Positions 13,953 through 21,545 of a DNA stretch of 46,014 bases are shown piece after piece. Source of the stretch: Alphaproteobacteria bacterium. GTDB lineage: Bacteria; Pseudomonadota; Alphaproteobacteria; Sphingomonadales; Sphingomonadaceae. The notes below the pieces were generated by a model that was not told the origin of the DNA, searched no databases, and saw only the letters and a program-made list of their open reading frames with translations. Where the stretch lies: assembly GCA_030430365.1 (NCBI GenBank), contig JAUIFP010000016.1:1-46014 (forward strand). The letters run 5' to 3'. Position 1 is the stretch's first letter; every line of letters starts with the position of its first letter. The translations under genes and the position numbers were made by a program.

Positions 13953-16651
13953 CAATCTATCTCCAGTTCTTCGCCAAATATGGTGGCCCAGGCCGCCGCG
14001 ACATCGCGCCGCGCCTTGCCGATTTCCTGCAACAGGGCAGGATAAGTTTCAACGCCGCATGCCTTCGCCAGAGCTTCGCAGGCGGCCGGCCAGGGCTGCT
14101 GGCTTTCCGGTGCGAGCAGCCGCGCGGCGACCAGCAGCCGGCTGAGCAATCCCTGCGCTTCGCCCAGCGCCGGCGGCAGATGCCCTGCTTCGATCAGCAC
14201 TTCCAGCGCGGCGCCGAGATCGGGCATGAAGGCCGTCCGCTCCCTCAGCTGGATGAAATGGATCAGGAATTCCAGATCGACCAGCCCACCGCGCAGCAGC
14301 TTGGCATCCAGTTCCCCGGCCGGTTCCTTGTGAGCGGCCATTTCGCCGCGCATCTTCAGGATATCCTGTTTGAGCTTCTCCGGCTCGCGCGGGTGATCCA
14401 GCACTTCGCGCAAGATGCCTTCCAGCCGCGCACGCGCCTCTGGCGGCCCGTAGAGCACCCGTGCGCGGGTCAGCGCCATATGCTCCCAGGTCCAGGCGTC
14501 TTCGCTCTGATAGCGCGCGAAACTCTCCAGGCTGACCGCCAGCGGCCCCTGATTGCCTTGCGGGCGCAGCCGCGTGTCGATTTCGTATAACGGGCCTTCC
14601 GCCGTCGGCACGCTGAGCGCGGCGGTGACGCGCTGCGCCAGCCGGTTGAAATAATGCGACACGCCCAGCGGCCGACGCCCATCGGATTCGCCTTCCAGAT
14701 CGCCTTCGAAAAGATAGACCAGATCGAGGTCCGACGAGTGGGTGAGCGCCCCGCCGCCCAGCCTGCCCAGGCCCAGGATCACCAGATCGTGCCCCGGTAC
14801 ACGGCCATGCGTGGCGGCGAATTCCTTTTCCGCCGCTTCGGTGCAGACGGCCAGCGCCGCTTCTGCGGTGCGCGATAGACCCTCCGCAATCTCCAGCGGA
14901 TCGTGCTCTGCCCGGATCAGCTGAACGCCCAGCGAAAACCGCGTTTCGCCTACCACCCGGCGGACATCGTCCAGCAGATCCTCATAGTCGCGCGCCTCTG
15001 CCGGCTTCATTGTCGCCGCCAAGTCTTCCACGCTGCCGGGCAAATCGAACGCACTGGCATCGATCAGCGTATCGAGCAGTTCGGGCCGGCGCGCGAGTTC
15101 GTCCGCCAGCGGCTTGGCCAGCGTGAGAACCGCGACAAGCTGTTCCAGCAGGCCCGGCCGCGCCTCCAGCAGGCGGAAGAGATTCACGGCGGTGGGCAAA
15201 TGCGTGAGCAATGTCTCCCAGCGGGTGATCGCCCGGTCCGGATCGGGAGCCGCCGCCAGAGCCTCTATCAGCGCGGGAAACACCGCTTCGAAGGCCGAAC
15301 GCGCCGCGCTGCTGCGCAAGGCGCGCACATGCCCGTCGCTCCATCCCGCAATCCGCTGGACCAGCCGCGCCGGTTCGGAAAATCCCAGCTTGGCCAGCCG
15401 CTCTTCCAGCGGCCCGTCTTCATCGGGATATACCGGCTGCACGGGCGCTTCCTGCCCTTCCAGCAAGGCGTCATAACGCTGCGCCACGCGCTCGGTGATT
15501 TCCCAGAGCTCCTCGATCAGATCCTTGCCGCCTGCCAGCCCGTCCAGCCGTGCGACATTGTCCAGCGCTTCGGCATCCTTGGGCAGCTTGTGCGTCTGCC
15601 GGTCCGCGACCATTTGCAGCCGGTGCTCGATCACGCGCAGCCGGTCATAACTTTCGCCCAGCACGCGCGCGTCTTCCGGATCGATGATCTCTTCACTGGC
15701 CAGCGCATCGAGCGCATCGCGCGTTCCGCGCAGACGCAGCGAAGGCTTCCTGCCTCCATGGATCAGCTGGTGGGTCTGGGCGAAGAATTCCACTTCGCGG
15801 ATGCCGCCGCGCCCCTGCTTCACATCGAAGCCGGGGCCGGGCGTGCGCGGCCCGCCATGGTGATCGCGGATCCGCGCGGTCAGGCGCCGGATTTCCTCGA
15901 TCGCCCCGAAATCCAGGCTGCGCCGCCACACGAATGGACGGATCGCGGCCAGAAACGCTTCCCCTTCGGCGATGTCGCCGGAACAGGCGCGGGCGCGGAT
16001 ATAGGCCGCCCTTTCCCACGCCAGGGCAGAGGATTCGTAATGCGTCAGCGCGGCATCGAAAGAGATCGCCAACGGCGAGACTTCGGAGGCCGGGCGCAGG
16101 CGCAGATCGACGCGGAAGACATAGCCATCGGCGGTCTGCTGGCCGAGCGTTTCGACCAGCCTTCGCGCCACGCGCTGCGCGGCTTCGCCCGGATCGTCCC
16201 GCTCGCGCCGCGGCAGCGTTTCCGGATCGTAGAGCAGGATCGGATCGATGTCGGAACTGTAATTGAGTTCCTGCGCGCCATGCTTGCCCAGCGCCAGGGC
16301 GCAGAAACCCGCGGGCTCTGCATCCGGCACGCGGCGCTGGATCGCCTCCGCGATCGCGGCATCCAATGCGCGGTCGGCCAGGGCGGAAAGTTCCTGCATG
16401 ACGCGGCGCAGCGGGAATGCGCCCGCCAGATCGCCGATCGCCAGCGCGGTTGCCATGGCGAGCTTTTCGCGCCGCAGCGCCACGCCGATATCGGATTCCT
16501 CCGCTCCGGCAGCGCGCGCCCATTCCAGCGCTTCCTCACCCTTGCCGGCAGCCAGCAGCGCAGTCAGATCGCCCTGCCGCTCCAGCCCGTTGGCAAGGAA
16601 GCTGGAATGCCTCCGCGCCCGTTCGATCGCTTCCTGCCAGTCTATCGCCAT
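13952..16651 (-). CDS. glnE: Bifunctional glutamine synthetase adenylyltransferase/deadenylase
   Basis: GlnE adds AMP to glutamine synthetase when nitrogen is plentiful and removes it by phosphorolysis when nitrogen is short, under PII control. The 899-aa product has the two nucleotidyltransferase halves. The N-terminal adenylyl removase has GKHGAQELNYSSDIDPILLY and the C-terminal adenylyltransferase has GLGRLGGGALTHSSDLDLVY. Both SDxD metal motifs are intact. Length is slightly below the E. coli enzyme (946 aa), as is common in alphaproteobacteria. It is the first gene of a minus-strand operon with bcp and DUF455 and is divergent from the M28 peptidase. Confidence 0.95.
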   Translation of the reverse strand: MAIDWQEAIERARRHSSFLANGLERQGDLTALLAAGKGEEALEWARAAGAEESDIGVALRREKLAMATALAIGDLAGAFPLRRVMQELSALADRALDAAIAEAIQRRVPDAEPAGFCALALGKHGAQELNYSSDIDPILLYDPETLPRRERDDPGEAAQRVARRLVETLGQQTADGYVFRVDLRLRPASEVSPLAISFDAALTHYESSALAWERAAYIRARACSGDIAEGEAFLAAIRPFVWRRSLDFGAIEEIRRLTARIRDHHGGPRTPGPGFDVKQGRGGIREVEFFAQTHQLIHGGRKPSLRLRGTRDALDALASEEIIDPEDARVLGESYDRLRVIEHRLQMVADRQTHKLPKDAEALDNVARLDGLAGGKDLIEELWEITERVAQRYDALLEGQEAPVQPVYPDEDGPLEERLAKLGFSEPARLVQRIAGWSDGHVRALRSSAARSAFEAVFPALIEALAAAPDPDRAITRWETLLTHLPTAVNLFRLLEARPGLLEQLVAVLTLAKPLADELARRPELLDTLIDASAFDLPGSVEDLAATMKPAEARDYEDLLDDVRRVVGETRFSLGVQLIRAEHDPLEIAEGLSRTAEAALAVCTEAAEKEFAATHGRVPGHDLVILGLGRLGGGALTHSSDLDLVYLFEGDLEGESDGRRPLGVSHYFNRLAQRVTAALSVPTAEGPLYEIDTRLRPQGNQGPLAVSLESFARYQSEDAWTWEHMALTRARVLYGPPEARARLEGILREVLDHPREPEKLKQDILKMRGEMAAHKEPAGELDAKLLRGGLVDLEFLIHFIQLRERTAFMPDLGAALEVLIEAGHLPPALGEAQGLLSRLLVAARLLAPESQQPWPAACEALAKACGVETYPALLQEIGKARRDVAAAWATIFGEELEID

Positions 16652-16806
16652 GCCCCCTCACCTGCACTGCTTGGCCGCGGCGGGCAAGCACCCGCCTGAC
16701 CCTGGCCTCTCAATCGGTTCCGCCCTATCGCGCGCCAAACCACGCGCTTGTCTCTCCGGCGGCCCTCTGCCAAGGCTTCGGGCAAGCAACCACGGAAGCC
16801 GCACGC

Positions 16807-18507
16807 ATGATCCGCCCGATTTTACCCGCCTTTTCCGCGCTGCTGCTTGCAGGGTGCACTGCCGCTTCCCAGCTCGGCCCTGCCATGACGCCGATGGATA
16901 TCCCCGAAGTCCAGCCCGCCGAGATTTCTACCGAGACGATGCGCGAAGTGACTCGCGTGCTTTCCTCCGATGAATTCGAAGGGCGCATGCCGGGCACGCC
17001 GGGCGAGGAAAAGACGCTGGACTATATCGTGGCGCAATTCACTGCCGCCGGGCTGCAGCCGGGCAATGGCGACAGCTGGTTTCAGGATGTGCCGCTGGTC
17101 GAGATCACCGGCGGGAATTTCCAGCCGCTGACGGTGCAGGGCGGCGGAGAAACGCTGGCGCTGGCGCATGGCAGCGAATGGGTGGGCGTCACCAGCCGCG
17201 AGACTGGCCATATCGACCTGACCGACAGCCAGCTGGTCTTCGTCGGTTACGGCATCAACGCCCCGGAAAAGGGCTGGAACGATTATGCCGGGCTGGACAT
17301 GCGCGGGAAGACCGCCGTGATGCTGGTCAATGATCCCGACTGGCAGAGCGAAACGCTGGACGGTCCCTTCGGCGGCAAGGCGATGACCTATTACGGGCGC
17401 TGGAGCTACAAGTTCGAAGAAGCCGCGCGCCAGGGCGCGGATGCCGCCCTGATCGTGCACGATACCTATCCCGCCTCCTATGGCTGGAACGTGGTGGAAG
17501 AAGGCTGGACCGGCCCGCAAGGCTACGCCGAACGCGCCGATGGCGGGGCGGGCGAAACGCTGATGAATGGCTGGGTGCAGCAGGACGTGGCCCGCCGGAT
17601 CATGGACGCGGCCGGCGCCGATCTGGACGCGCTGGTGCAGGCGGCCTCACAAAAAGGCTTCAAGCCCGTGCCGCTGGGGCTGAGCGTATCGACCAGCTTC
17701 GACAATTCCATCCGCCGCTTCTCCTCCAAGAACGTGATCGGAATTCTACCGGGCGCCGAACGCGCGGATGAGGTCGTCATCCATTCCGCCCATTGGGACC
17801 ATCTGGGCCGCTGCAAGCCGGATGAGGAAGGCGACGACATTTGCAACGGCGCGATAGACAATGCCGCCGGGATCGGGGCGCTCGCCGCTCTGGCCGAGGC
17901 GCATCACGCATCCGGACCCGCGCCGCGCAGCCTGGCCTTCATCGCGCTGACCGCCGAAGAGCAGGGCCTGCTGGGCTCCGAATATTACGCGGCCAATCCG
18001 ATCTTCCCGCTTTCGCAGACGGTTGGCGGGATCAATATCGATGCCCCGCAGCTGGCCGGGCCCGCGCGCGACGTCACGGTGATCGGCGGCGGCAAGAGCC
18101 AGCTCGACGAATTCTTGGACAAGGCACTGGCGCAGCAGGGCCGCACGGCCACGCCCGATGCCGCGCCCCAGGCAGGGTATTACTACCGCTCCGACCATTT
18201 CAGCTTCGCCAAGCGCGGCGTGCCGATGTTCTATGTCGAAGGCGGGGATGATTTCGTGGAAGGCGGAAAATCCGCGGGCGAGCTCTACCGGGAGAATTAC
18301 ACGCGCGACGCCTATCATGGGCCGAATGATGAATTCGATCCGGAGTGGGACTGGTCCGTGGTCGAGCCCGATCTTCAGCTCTACTACCTGCTGGGGCGCA
18401 TGCTGGCGACCAGCACGTCCTGGCCCAACTGGCTGCCGCAGGACGAGTTCCGCCGCATCCGCGACGATAGCTGCGCCGCCGCGCAGGAACCCGGCAGCGG
18501 CTGCTAG
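16807..18507 (+). CDS. M28 family zinc aminopeptidase lipoprotein
   Basis: The 566-aa protein has a lipoprotein signal (ALLLAGC, lipidated cysteine 17) and should be anchored in the envelope facing the periplasm or outside. A protease-associated (PA) insert (about residues 130-290, with GADAALIVHDTYPASYGW) interrupts the fold. The C-terminal half is the co-catalytic zinc peptidase: HSAHWDHLG (metal His and Asp), GAIDNAAGIGAL (bridging Asp) and LTAEEQGLLGSEYY (catalytic Glu pair). YRSDHFSFAKRGVPMFYVEG is typical of M28 substrate loops. It likely trims amino acids from peptides for scavenging. The ATG at 16807 is chosen because the signal begins there. Only 15 nt separate it from aguA. Confidence 0.88.
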   Translation: MIRPILPAFSALLLAGCTAASQLGPAMTPMDIPEVQPAEISTETMREVTRVLSSDEFEGRMPGTPGEEKTLDYIVAQFTAAGLQPGNGDSWFQDVPLVEITGGNFQPLTVQGGGETLALAHGSEWVGVTSRETGHIDLTDSQLVFVGYGINAPEKGWNDYAGLDMRGKTAVMLVNDPDWQSETLDGPFGGKAMTYYGRWSYKFEEAARQGADAALIVHDTYPASYGWNVVEEGWTGPQGYAERADGGAGETLMNGWVQQDVARRIMDAAGADLDALVQAASQKGFKPVPLGLSVSTSFDNSIRRFSSKNVIGILPGAERADEVVIHSAHWDHLGRCKPDEEGDDICNGAIDNAAGIGALAALAEAHHASGPAPRSLAFIALTAEEQGLLGSEYYAANPIFPLSQTVGGINIDAPQLAGPARDVTVIGGGKSQLDEFLDKALAQQGRTATPDAAPQAGYYYRSDHFSFAKRGVPMFYVEGGDDFVEGGKSAGELYRENYTRDAYHGPNDEFDPEWDWSVVEPDLQLYYLLGRMLATSTSWPNWLPQDEFRRIRDDSCAAAQEPGSGC

Positions 18508-18522
18508 GCTAGCCCTGACGTC

Positions 18523-19503
18523 ATGAACGCGATCATGCCCCCCGAATGGGCCCCGCAGGACTGGCTGTGGATCGGCTTCCCCCATGACGCGGAGGAATGG
18601 CCCGGCGTGCTGGAACGCGCGCAGGAACAGATCGCCGCCTTCGCCAATGCCGTGGCTGAAAGCGGGCAGGAAGTCCGCCTGATTGTGCGCAGCGAGGCGA
18701 ACGAGGCGCGCGCGAAACAGATCGTGAGCGGCAAGGTCACGCTGGAGCGGCGCGCCTATGGCGATATCTGGCTGCGCGATACCGGGCCGCTGGTGGTGCC
18801 GGATGGCGCAGGCGGACGGATCGCCAAACGCTTCGGCTTCAATGGCTGGGGCGGCAAATATCTGATGGAAGGCGACCAGGCGATCGGCGCCGAACTGGCG
18901 CAGAGCGCTGGCCTGCCGGTGGAAGTCGGCGACTGGATCCTGGAAGGCGGCGCGCTGGATGGCGACGGCACCGGGCTTTGCGTGACGACCGAACAATGCC
19001 TGCTCAACCCCAACCGCAATCCCCAGCTGAGCCGGGATGAGATCGAGGCGCGGCTGGCGCGCGATCTGGGCTTTTCGCGGGTGCTGTGGCTGGGCGACGG
19101 GCTGCTGAACGACCACACCGATGGCCATGTCGACAATCTCGCCCGCTTCGTGGCGCCGGGCGTGCTGGCCTTGCCCGAGCCCAGCGGCGCGGAGGATCCC
19201 AATGCGGCTATCTATGGCGATGCGCGGCAGCGGGCGCTGGCTTTCGGGGTGGAGCTGCGGGGCGTCCCCTCGCCCGGCCTGATCGGCCCGGCGGAGCACC
19301 CCGAACCGGCGAGCTATATGAACTTCACCGTCACGTCGCACCTGGTGGTTGTGCCGACTTTCGGCAGTGCGCATGATGCAGACGGCGTCGCGGCGGTGGC
19401 GGCCTGCTTCCCCGATCGCGAGACGGTGGGTTTGCCGGCCGATGCCGTGCTCGCAGGCGGCGGCGGCTTCCATTGCGCCAGCCAGCAAATGCCGAGCATT
19501 TAG
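18523..19503 (+). CDS. aguA: Agmatine deiminase family protein
   Basis: AguA hydrolyses agmatine to N-carbamoylputrescine and ammonia in putrescine formation from arginine. The 326-aa product carries the family landmarks: PPEWAPQDWLWIGFPH, RRAYGDIWLRDTGPL, EGGALDGDGTG, the histidine motif NDHTDGHVDNLARF, and GGGGFHCASQQMP with the nucleophilic cysteine at about 318. It is shorter than many AguA proteins (~370 aa) and the partner aguB is not in the window, so another amidine substrate is possible. It follows the peptidase closely and is probably co-transcribed, and it ends at the edge of the AT-rich accessory patch. Confidence 0.85.
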   Translation: MNAIMPPEWAPQDWLWIGFPHDAEEWPGVLERAQEQIAAFANAVAESGQEVRLIVRSEANEARAKQIVSGKVTLERRAYGDIWLRDTGPLVVPDGAGGRIAKRFGFNGWGGKYLMEGDQAIGAELAQSAGLPVEVGDWILEGGALDGDGTGLCVTTEQCLLNPNRNPQLSRDEIEARLARDLGFSRVLWLGDGLLNDHTDGHVDNLARFVAPGVLALPEPSGAEDPNAAIYGDARQRALAFGVELRGVPSPGLIGPAEHPEPASYMNFTVTSHLVVVPTFGSAHDADGVAAVAACFPDRETVGLPADAVLAGGGGFHCASQQMPSI

Positions 19504-19910
19504 CCAATACGGTTATTTTGCTTGACATCGTAACGCTGATCTGGCACAAATAGCGAACATGGCCAAATTGCGATTCGCATGGGTCGCTACGCCTGCCCCA
19601 CCCACTATTTCCGGAGATGCCCCATGAACCACGCTTTCATGAACACTTTGAGGCTCACGAAGCATTTAATCGGGTCTCGGAACGATATTCTGGTAGTGAA
19701 AATCAATCCTGTTGAATTGCCTCGGTGAAATGTGAAACCACCGGTACTACGTGATACGAATTGCACGAACATTGCGGTGAACAGATTCTGGCGTGAGTCA
19801 GACTGATCTGTCAGGTGTTGTCTCGCCTATTCAGCAAGCATATATGGAATGACCCTGCCCGATTTGAAACCTCACGCCCCGCGTGGGGCCTTCTGTAGAA
19901 TCGGGTGGGG
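19504..19910. other. Intergenic region at the left edge of the accessory patch
   Basis: No standard-length gene lies here. A TTGACA at 19522-19527 has only a poor -10 partner. Two short frames overlap by ATGA: 19559-19626 (22 codons, MAKLRFAW...) and 19624-19728 (34 codons, MNHAFMNTLRLTKHL...), the second preceded by GGAG. The first copy of an 18-bp direct repeat spans the second ATG. A GCCCC/GGGGC hairpin at 19876-19889 lies beyond the DUF3800 stop but lacks a T-run. Base composition drops to AT-richer here than in the neighbouring genes. Confidence 0.4.
19621..19638 (+). repeat. Left copy of 18-bp direct repeat flanking the DUF3800 patch
   Basis: CCCATGAACCACGCTTTC matches CCCATGAGCCACGCTTTC at 21227-21244 at 17 of 18 positions, in the same orientation. 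The similarity stops on both sides. The repeats bracket the DUF3800 gene and the two-helix membrane protein, as target or attachment duplications would. Confidence 0.5.
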
Positions 19911-20765
19911 TCACTTCACATTCCGCTCAGCCTTCTTCGTTAAGCTCTTATCAAGGCGAACATTATTGGGCACGAACAGCCAGTGCCGATATGGATGTTC
20001 AAATCGCTGATGGAGCCCCTCCGTTGTCGCCGTACTTACTCCGACATTGAAGTTGGGATAAATTGCCTGAACTCGGGCCTTAATCGCATCATACACTAGC
20101 GCCTTAGCTCTCGCCCTTTTGCTGCGGCGTTTGGCTGGCGGCTGCGGTTTGGTATGCTTCTCGTTCAGGCGTGATTGGACACCACCAAGAACTACATCAA
20201 GCGCCTGCAGAATATTATGCTGTTTCGAATTGACGTCCGCTATGTCGCTATAGTCAATACTAAAGCCTGCCCGAGACCATTTGGGAAAAACCGACAGGCT
20301 CGATAGGTACTCCTTGAACTGATGAAATTTGACTGCCGAGTGCGGCACATCATCAAGTAAAACTGCAGCAGAAGCCGTCCCGCCTTCAGGAACCGCGAAC
20401 TGCAATCCAAAAGCATGCTTGATAAACTGGTAGTAGAGCATGAAATAGTCGTTCCCGATCTGATACTCTTCCAAGATCGGAACATGTCGATTTTGCGTGA
20501 ACATCATTCGGAATTTCATGTCTCCTCTTTCGACAATGTCGAAAATTGCATGCACAAAATCAACGTACTTATCTGCATATGGGCCTGTAATTTTTTCCCA
20601 TTTCATCTCTCCTGAGAAAATATTTGACTCATCCTTTTTTGCCTGAAGCTCCAACTCTATCGCCTGCTGTTTGCTCGCCTCAATCAACACACCGCCGTAA
20701 AAGTTGGAAAAATAGCGGCCTTTGTCATCTGACTCGTCGCAGAAAATGATGTACCGCTTATGCAT
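19911..20765 (-). CDS. DUF3800 domain-containing protein
   Basis: The 284-aa product opens with the DUF3800 hallmark YIIFCDESDDKGRYFS, in which Asp and Glu (about residues 10-11) form the first acidic cluster of a predicted RNase H-like fold. Further acidic positions occur in LLDDV (about 143-147) and near SKQHNILQALDVVLGG, the usual QxxD region. This suggests a metal-dependent nuclease, but no enzyme activity is established for the family. Members are often seen in mobile and defence-rich regions. The gene is clearly AT-richer than its neighbours and has no strong ribosome site. It is divergent from a small membrane protein 140 bp away. Horizontal acquisition is likely. Confidence 0.75.
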   Translation of the reverse strand: MHKRYIIFCDESDDKGRYFSNFYGGVLIEASKQQAIELELQAKKDESNIFSGEMKWEKITGPYADKYVDFVHAIFDIVERGDMKFRMMFTQNRHVPILEEYQIGNDYFMLYYQFIKHAFGLQFAVPEGGTASAAVLLDDVPHSAVKFHQFKEYLSSLSVFPKWSRAGFSIDYSDIADVNSKQHNILQALDVVLGGVQSRLNEKHTKPQPPAKRRSKRARAKALVYDAIKARVQAIYPNFNVGVSTATTEGLHQRFEHPYRHWLFVPNNVRLDKSLTKKAERNVK

Positions 20766-20905
20766 GAAAGCTTGGATGCAGATGGGCGATAATAAAAGTC
20801 AACTACGCAGGCACAAAAAGACCCTGGGATTCTGAGGTGCGACGAGAGCGAACAAATTGGAATTCGAATTGAAAGACCAATGAAACGACAGCGTGTTAGA
20901 TTCTG

Positions 20906-21199
20906 ATGAACTTACGAAAGGGAATTCGGCGGCTGGCTGCCGCCATTGGCATTCCATATTTTGGATTCTGGGCGCTTTGGGCTTGGTCCGGCGTCCGATT
21001 GGCGAATTACACTGAGGAAGAGCTTCGCAAAACCGAAGCCGACTTCGAAAATGTGGGTTATACCACCTTGCTGGACTTGAATGCTGAGGCCAACGAGCAA
21101 ATTGGCGATGCAATCGTATGGGGAGTGTTCTGGCCTCTCATTGCGCTGATAGCCGCCGGAATTGCTTATTGGGTTTATCGCGGCTTCAACGAGAAGTAA
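20906..21199 (+). CDS. Two-helix small membrane protein, unknown function
   Basis: The 97-aa product has two predicted membrane helices, about residues 11-31 (around IPYFGFWALWAWSGV) and 70-91 (around WGVFWPLIALIAAGIAYW). They are joined by a charged loop of about 38 residues rich in Glu and Asn. Basic residues at both ends suggest both termini are cytoplasmic. It is AT-richer than the surrounding genes, has no clear Shine-Dalgarno sequence, and diverges from the DUF3800 gene inside the repeat-bracketed patch. I do not recognise a family. The pairing with a putative nuclease suggests a membrane effector or immunity role, but that is speculation. Confidence 0.6.
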   Translation: MNLRKGIRRLAAAIGIPYFGFWALWAWSGVRLANYTEEELRKTEADFENVGYTTLLDLNAEANEQIGDAIVWGVFWPLIALIAAGIAYWVYRGFNEK

Positions 21200-21226
21200 T
21201 CTTAGGCGCTCGTTCCAGTTTTGTTT

Positions 21227-21244
21227 CCCATGAGCCACGCTTTC
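21227..21244 (+). repeat. Right copy of 18-bp direct repeat
   Basis: CCCATGAGCCACGCTTTC differs from the copy at 19621-19638 by one base (G for A). The two copies are 1,606 bp apart and enclose the AT-rich patch. Confidence 0.5.
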
Positions 21245-21314
21245 GCGCGCGTTTCTTCGCGCCTTCAGCACAAATTTAACCCTTCATTAGGGACTTCCGC
21301 GCGAAAATGCGGGC

Positions 21315-21449
21315 ATGCCAAGAGCTATCGCCTTGACCAATCAGCTTGTCCGCCAGGCGGCGCACAAGCCGCTGGAAACGGCCCGCGCCGTGATCGTGTG
21401 CGGCTGCGCCGGCGCACTGATTGCCGCCGGCGCGTTTCTGCCGCTCTAA
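21315..21449 (+). CDS. Small 44-aa membrane peptide, hypothetical
   Basis: The frame encodes 44 residues: an amphipathic basic start (MPRAIALTNQLVRQAAHKPL) followed by a hydrophobic helix from about residue 25 to the end (IVCGCAGALIAAGAFLPL). Codon use is GC-rich in the third position as in chromosomal genes here, unlike the adjacent AT-rich patch. That supports it being a native gene. No ribosome site stands out. Single-helix peptides of this size are easily missed. It is convergent with thrS. Confidence 0.45.
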   Translation: MPRAIALTNQLVRQAAHKPLETARAVIVCGCAGALIAAGAFLPL

Positions 21450-21464
21450 CAGAACACCAAGTTT

Positions 21465-21530
21465 CCGTTCGCCCTGAGCCTGTCGAAGGGCCAGCGCACA
21501 AGCGTGCTTCGACAAGCTCAGCACGAACGG
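21465..21530. repeat. REP-like dispersed palindrome
   Basis: An imperfect inverted repeat runs from CCGTTCGCCCTGAGCCTGTC to GACAAGCTCAGCACGAACGG, with GAAGGGC and GTGCTTC forming the inner part of the stem. The sequence type TTCGACAAGCTCAGCACGAA is one I recognise as a frequent interspersed repeat in sphingomonad chromosomes. It lies between the 44-aa peptide and thrS, which converge, and may also act as a terminator-like hairpin. It is the only copy in the window. Confidence 0.7.
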
Positions 21531-21545
21531 TTTGTGTTCACCGGA

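Noticed and set aside
19522-19551. Promoter from TTGACA at 19522
   Set aside because: The -35 is perfect but none of the 16-19 bp spacings gives a credible -10.
19876-19889. GCCCC/GGGGC hairpin after the DUF3800 stop
   Set aside because: Stem of only 5 bp and no T-run on either strand, so not called as a terminator.
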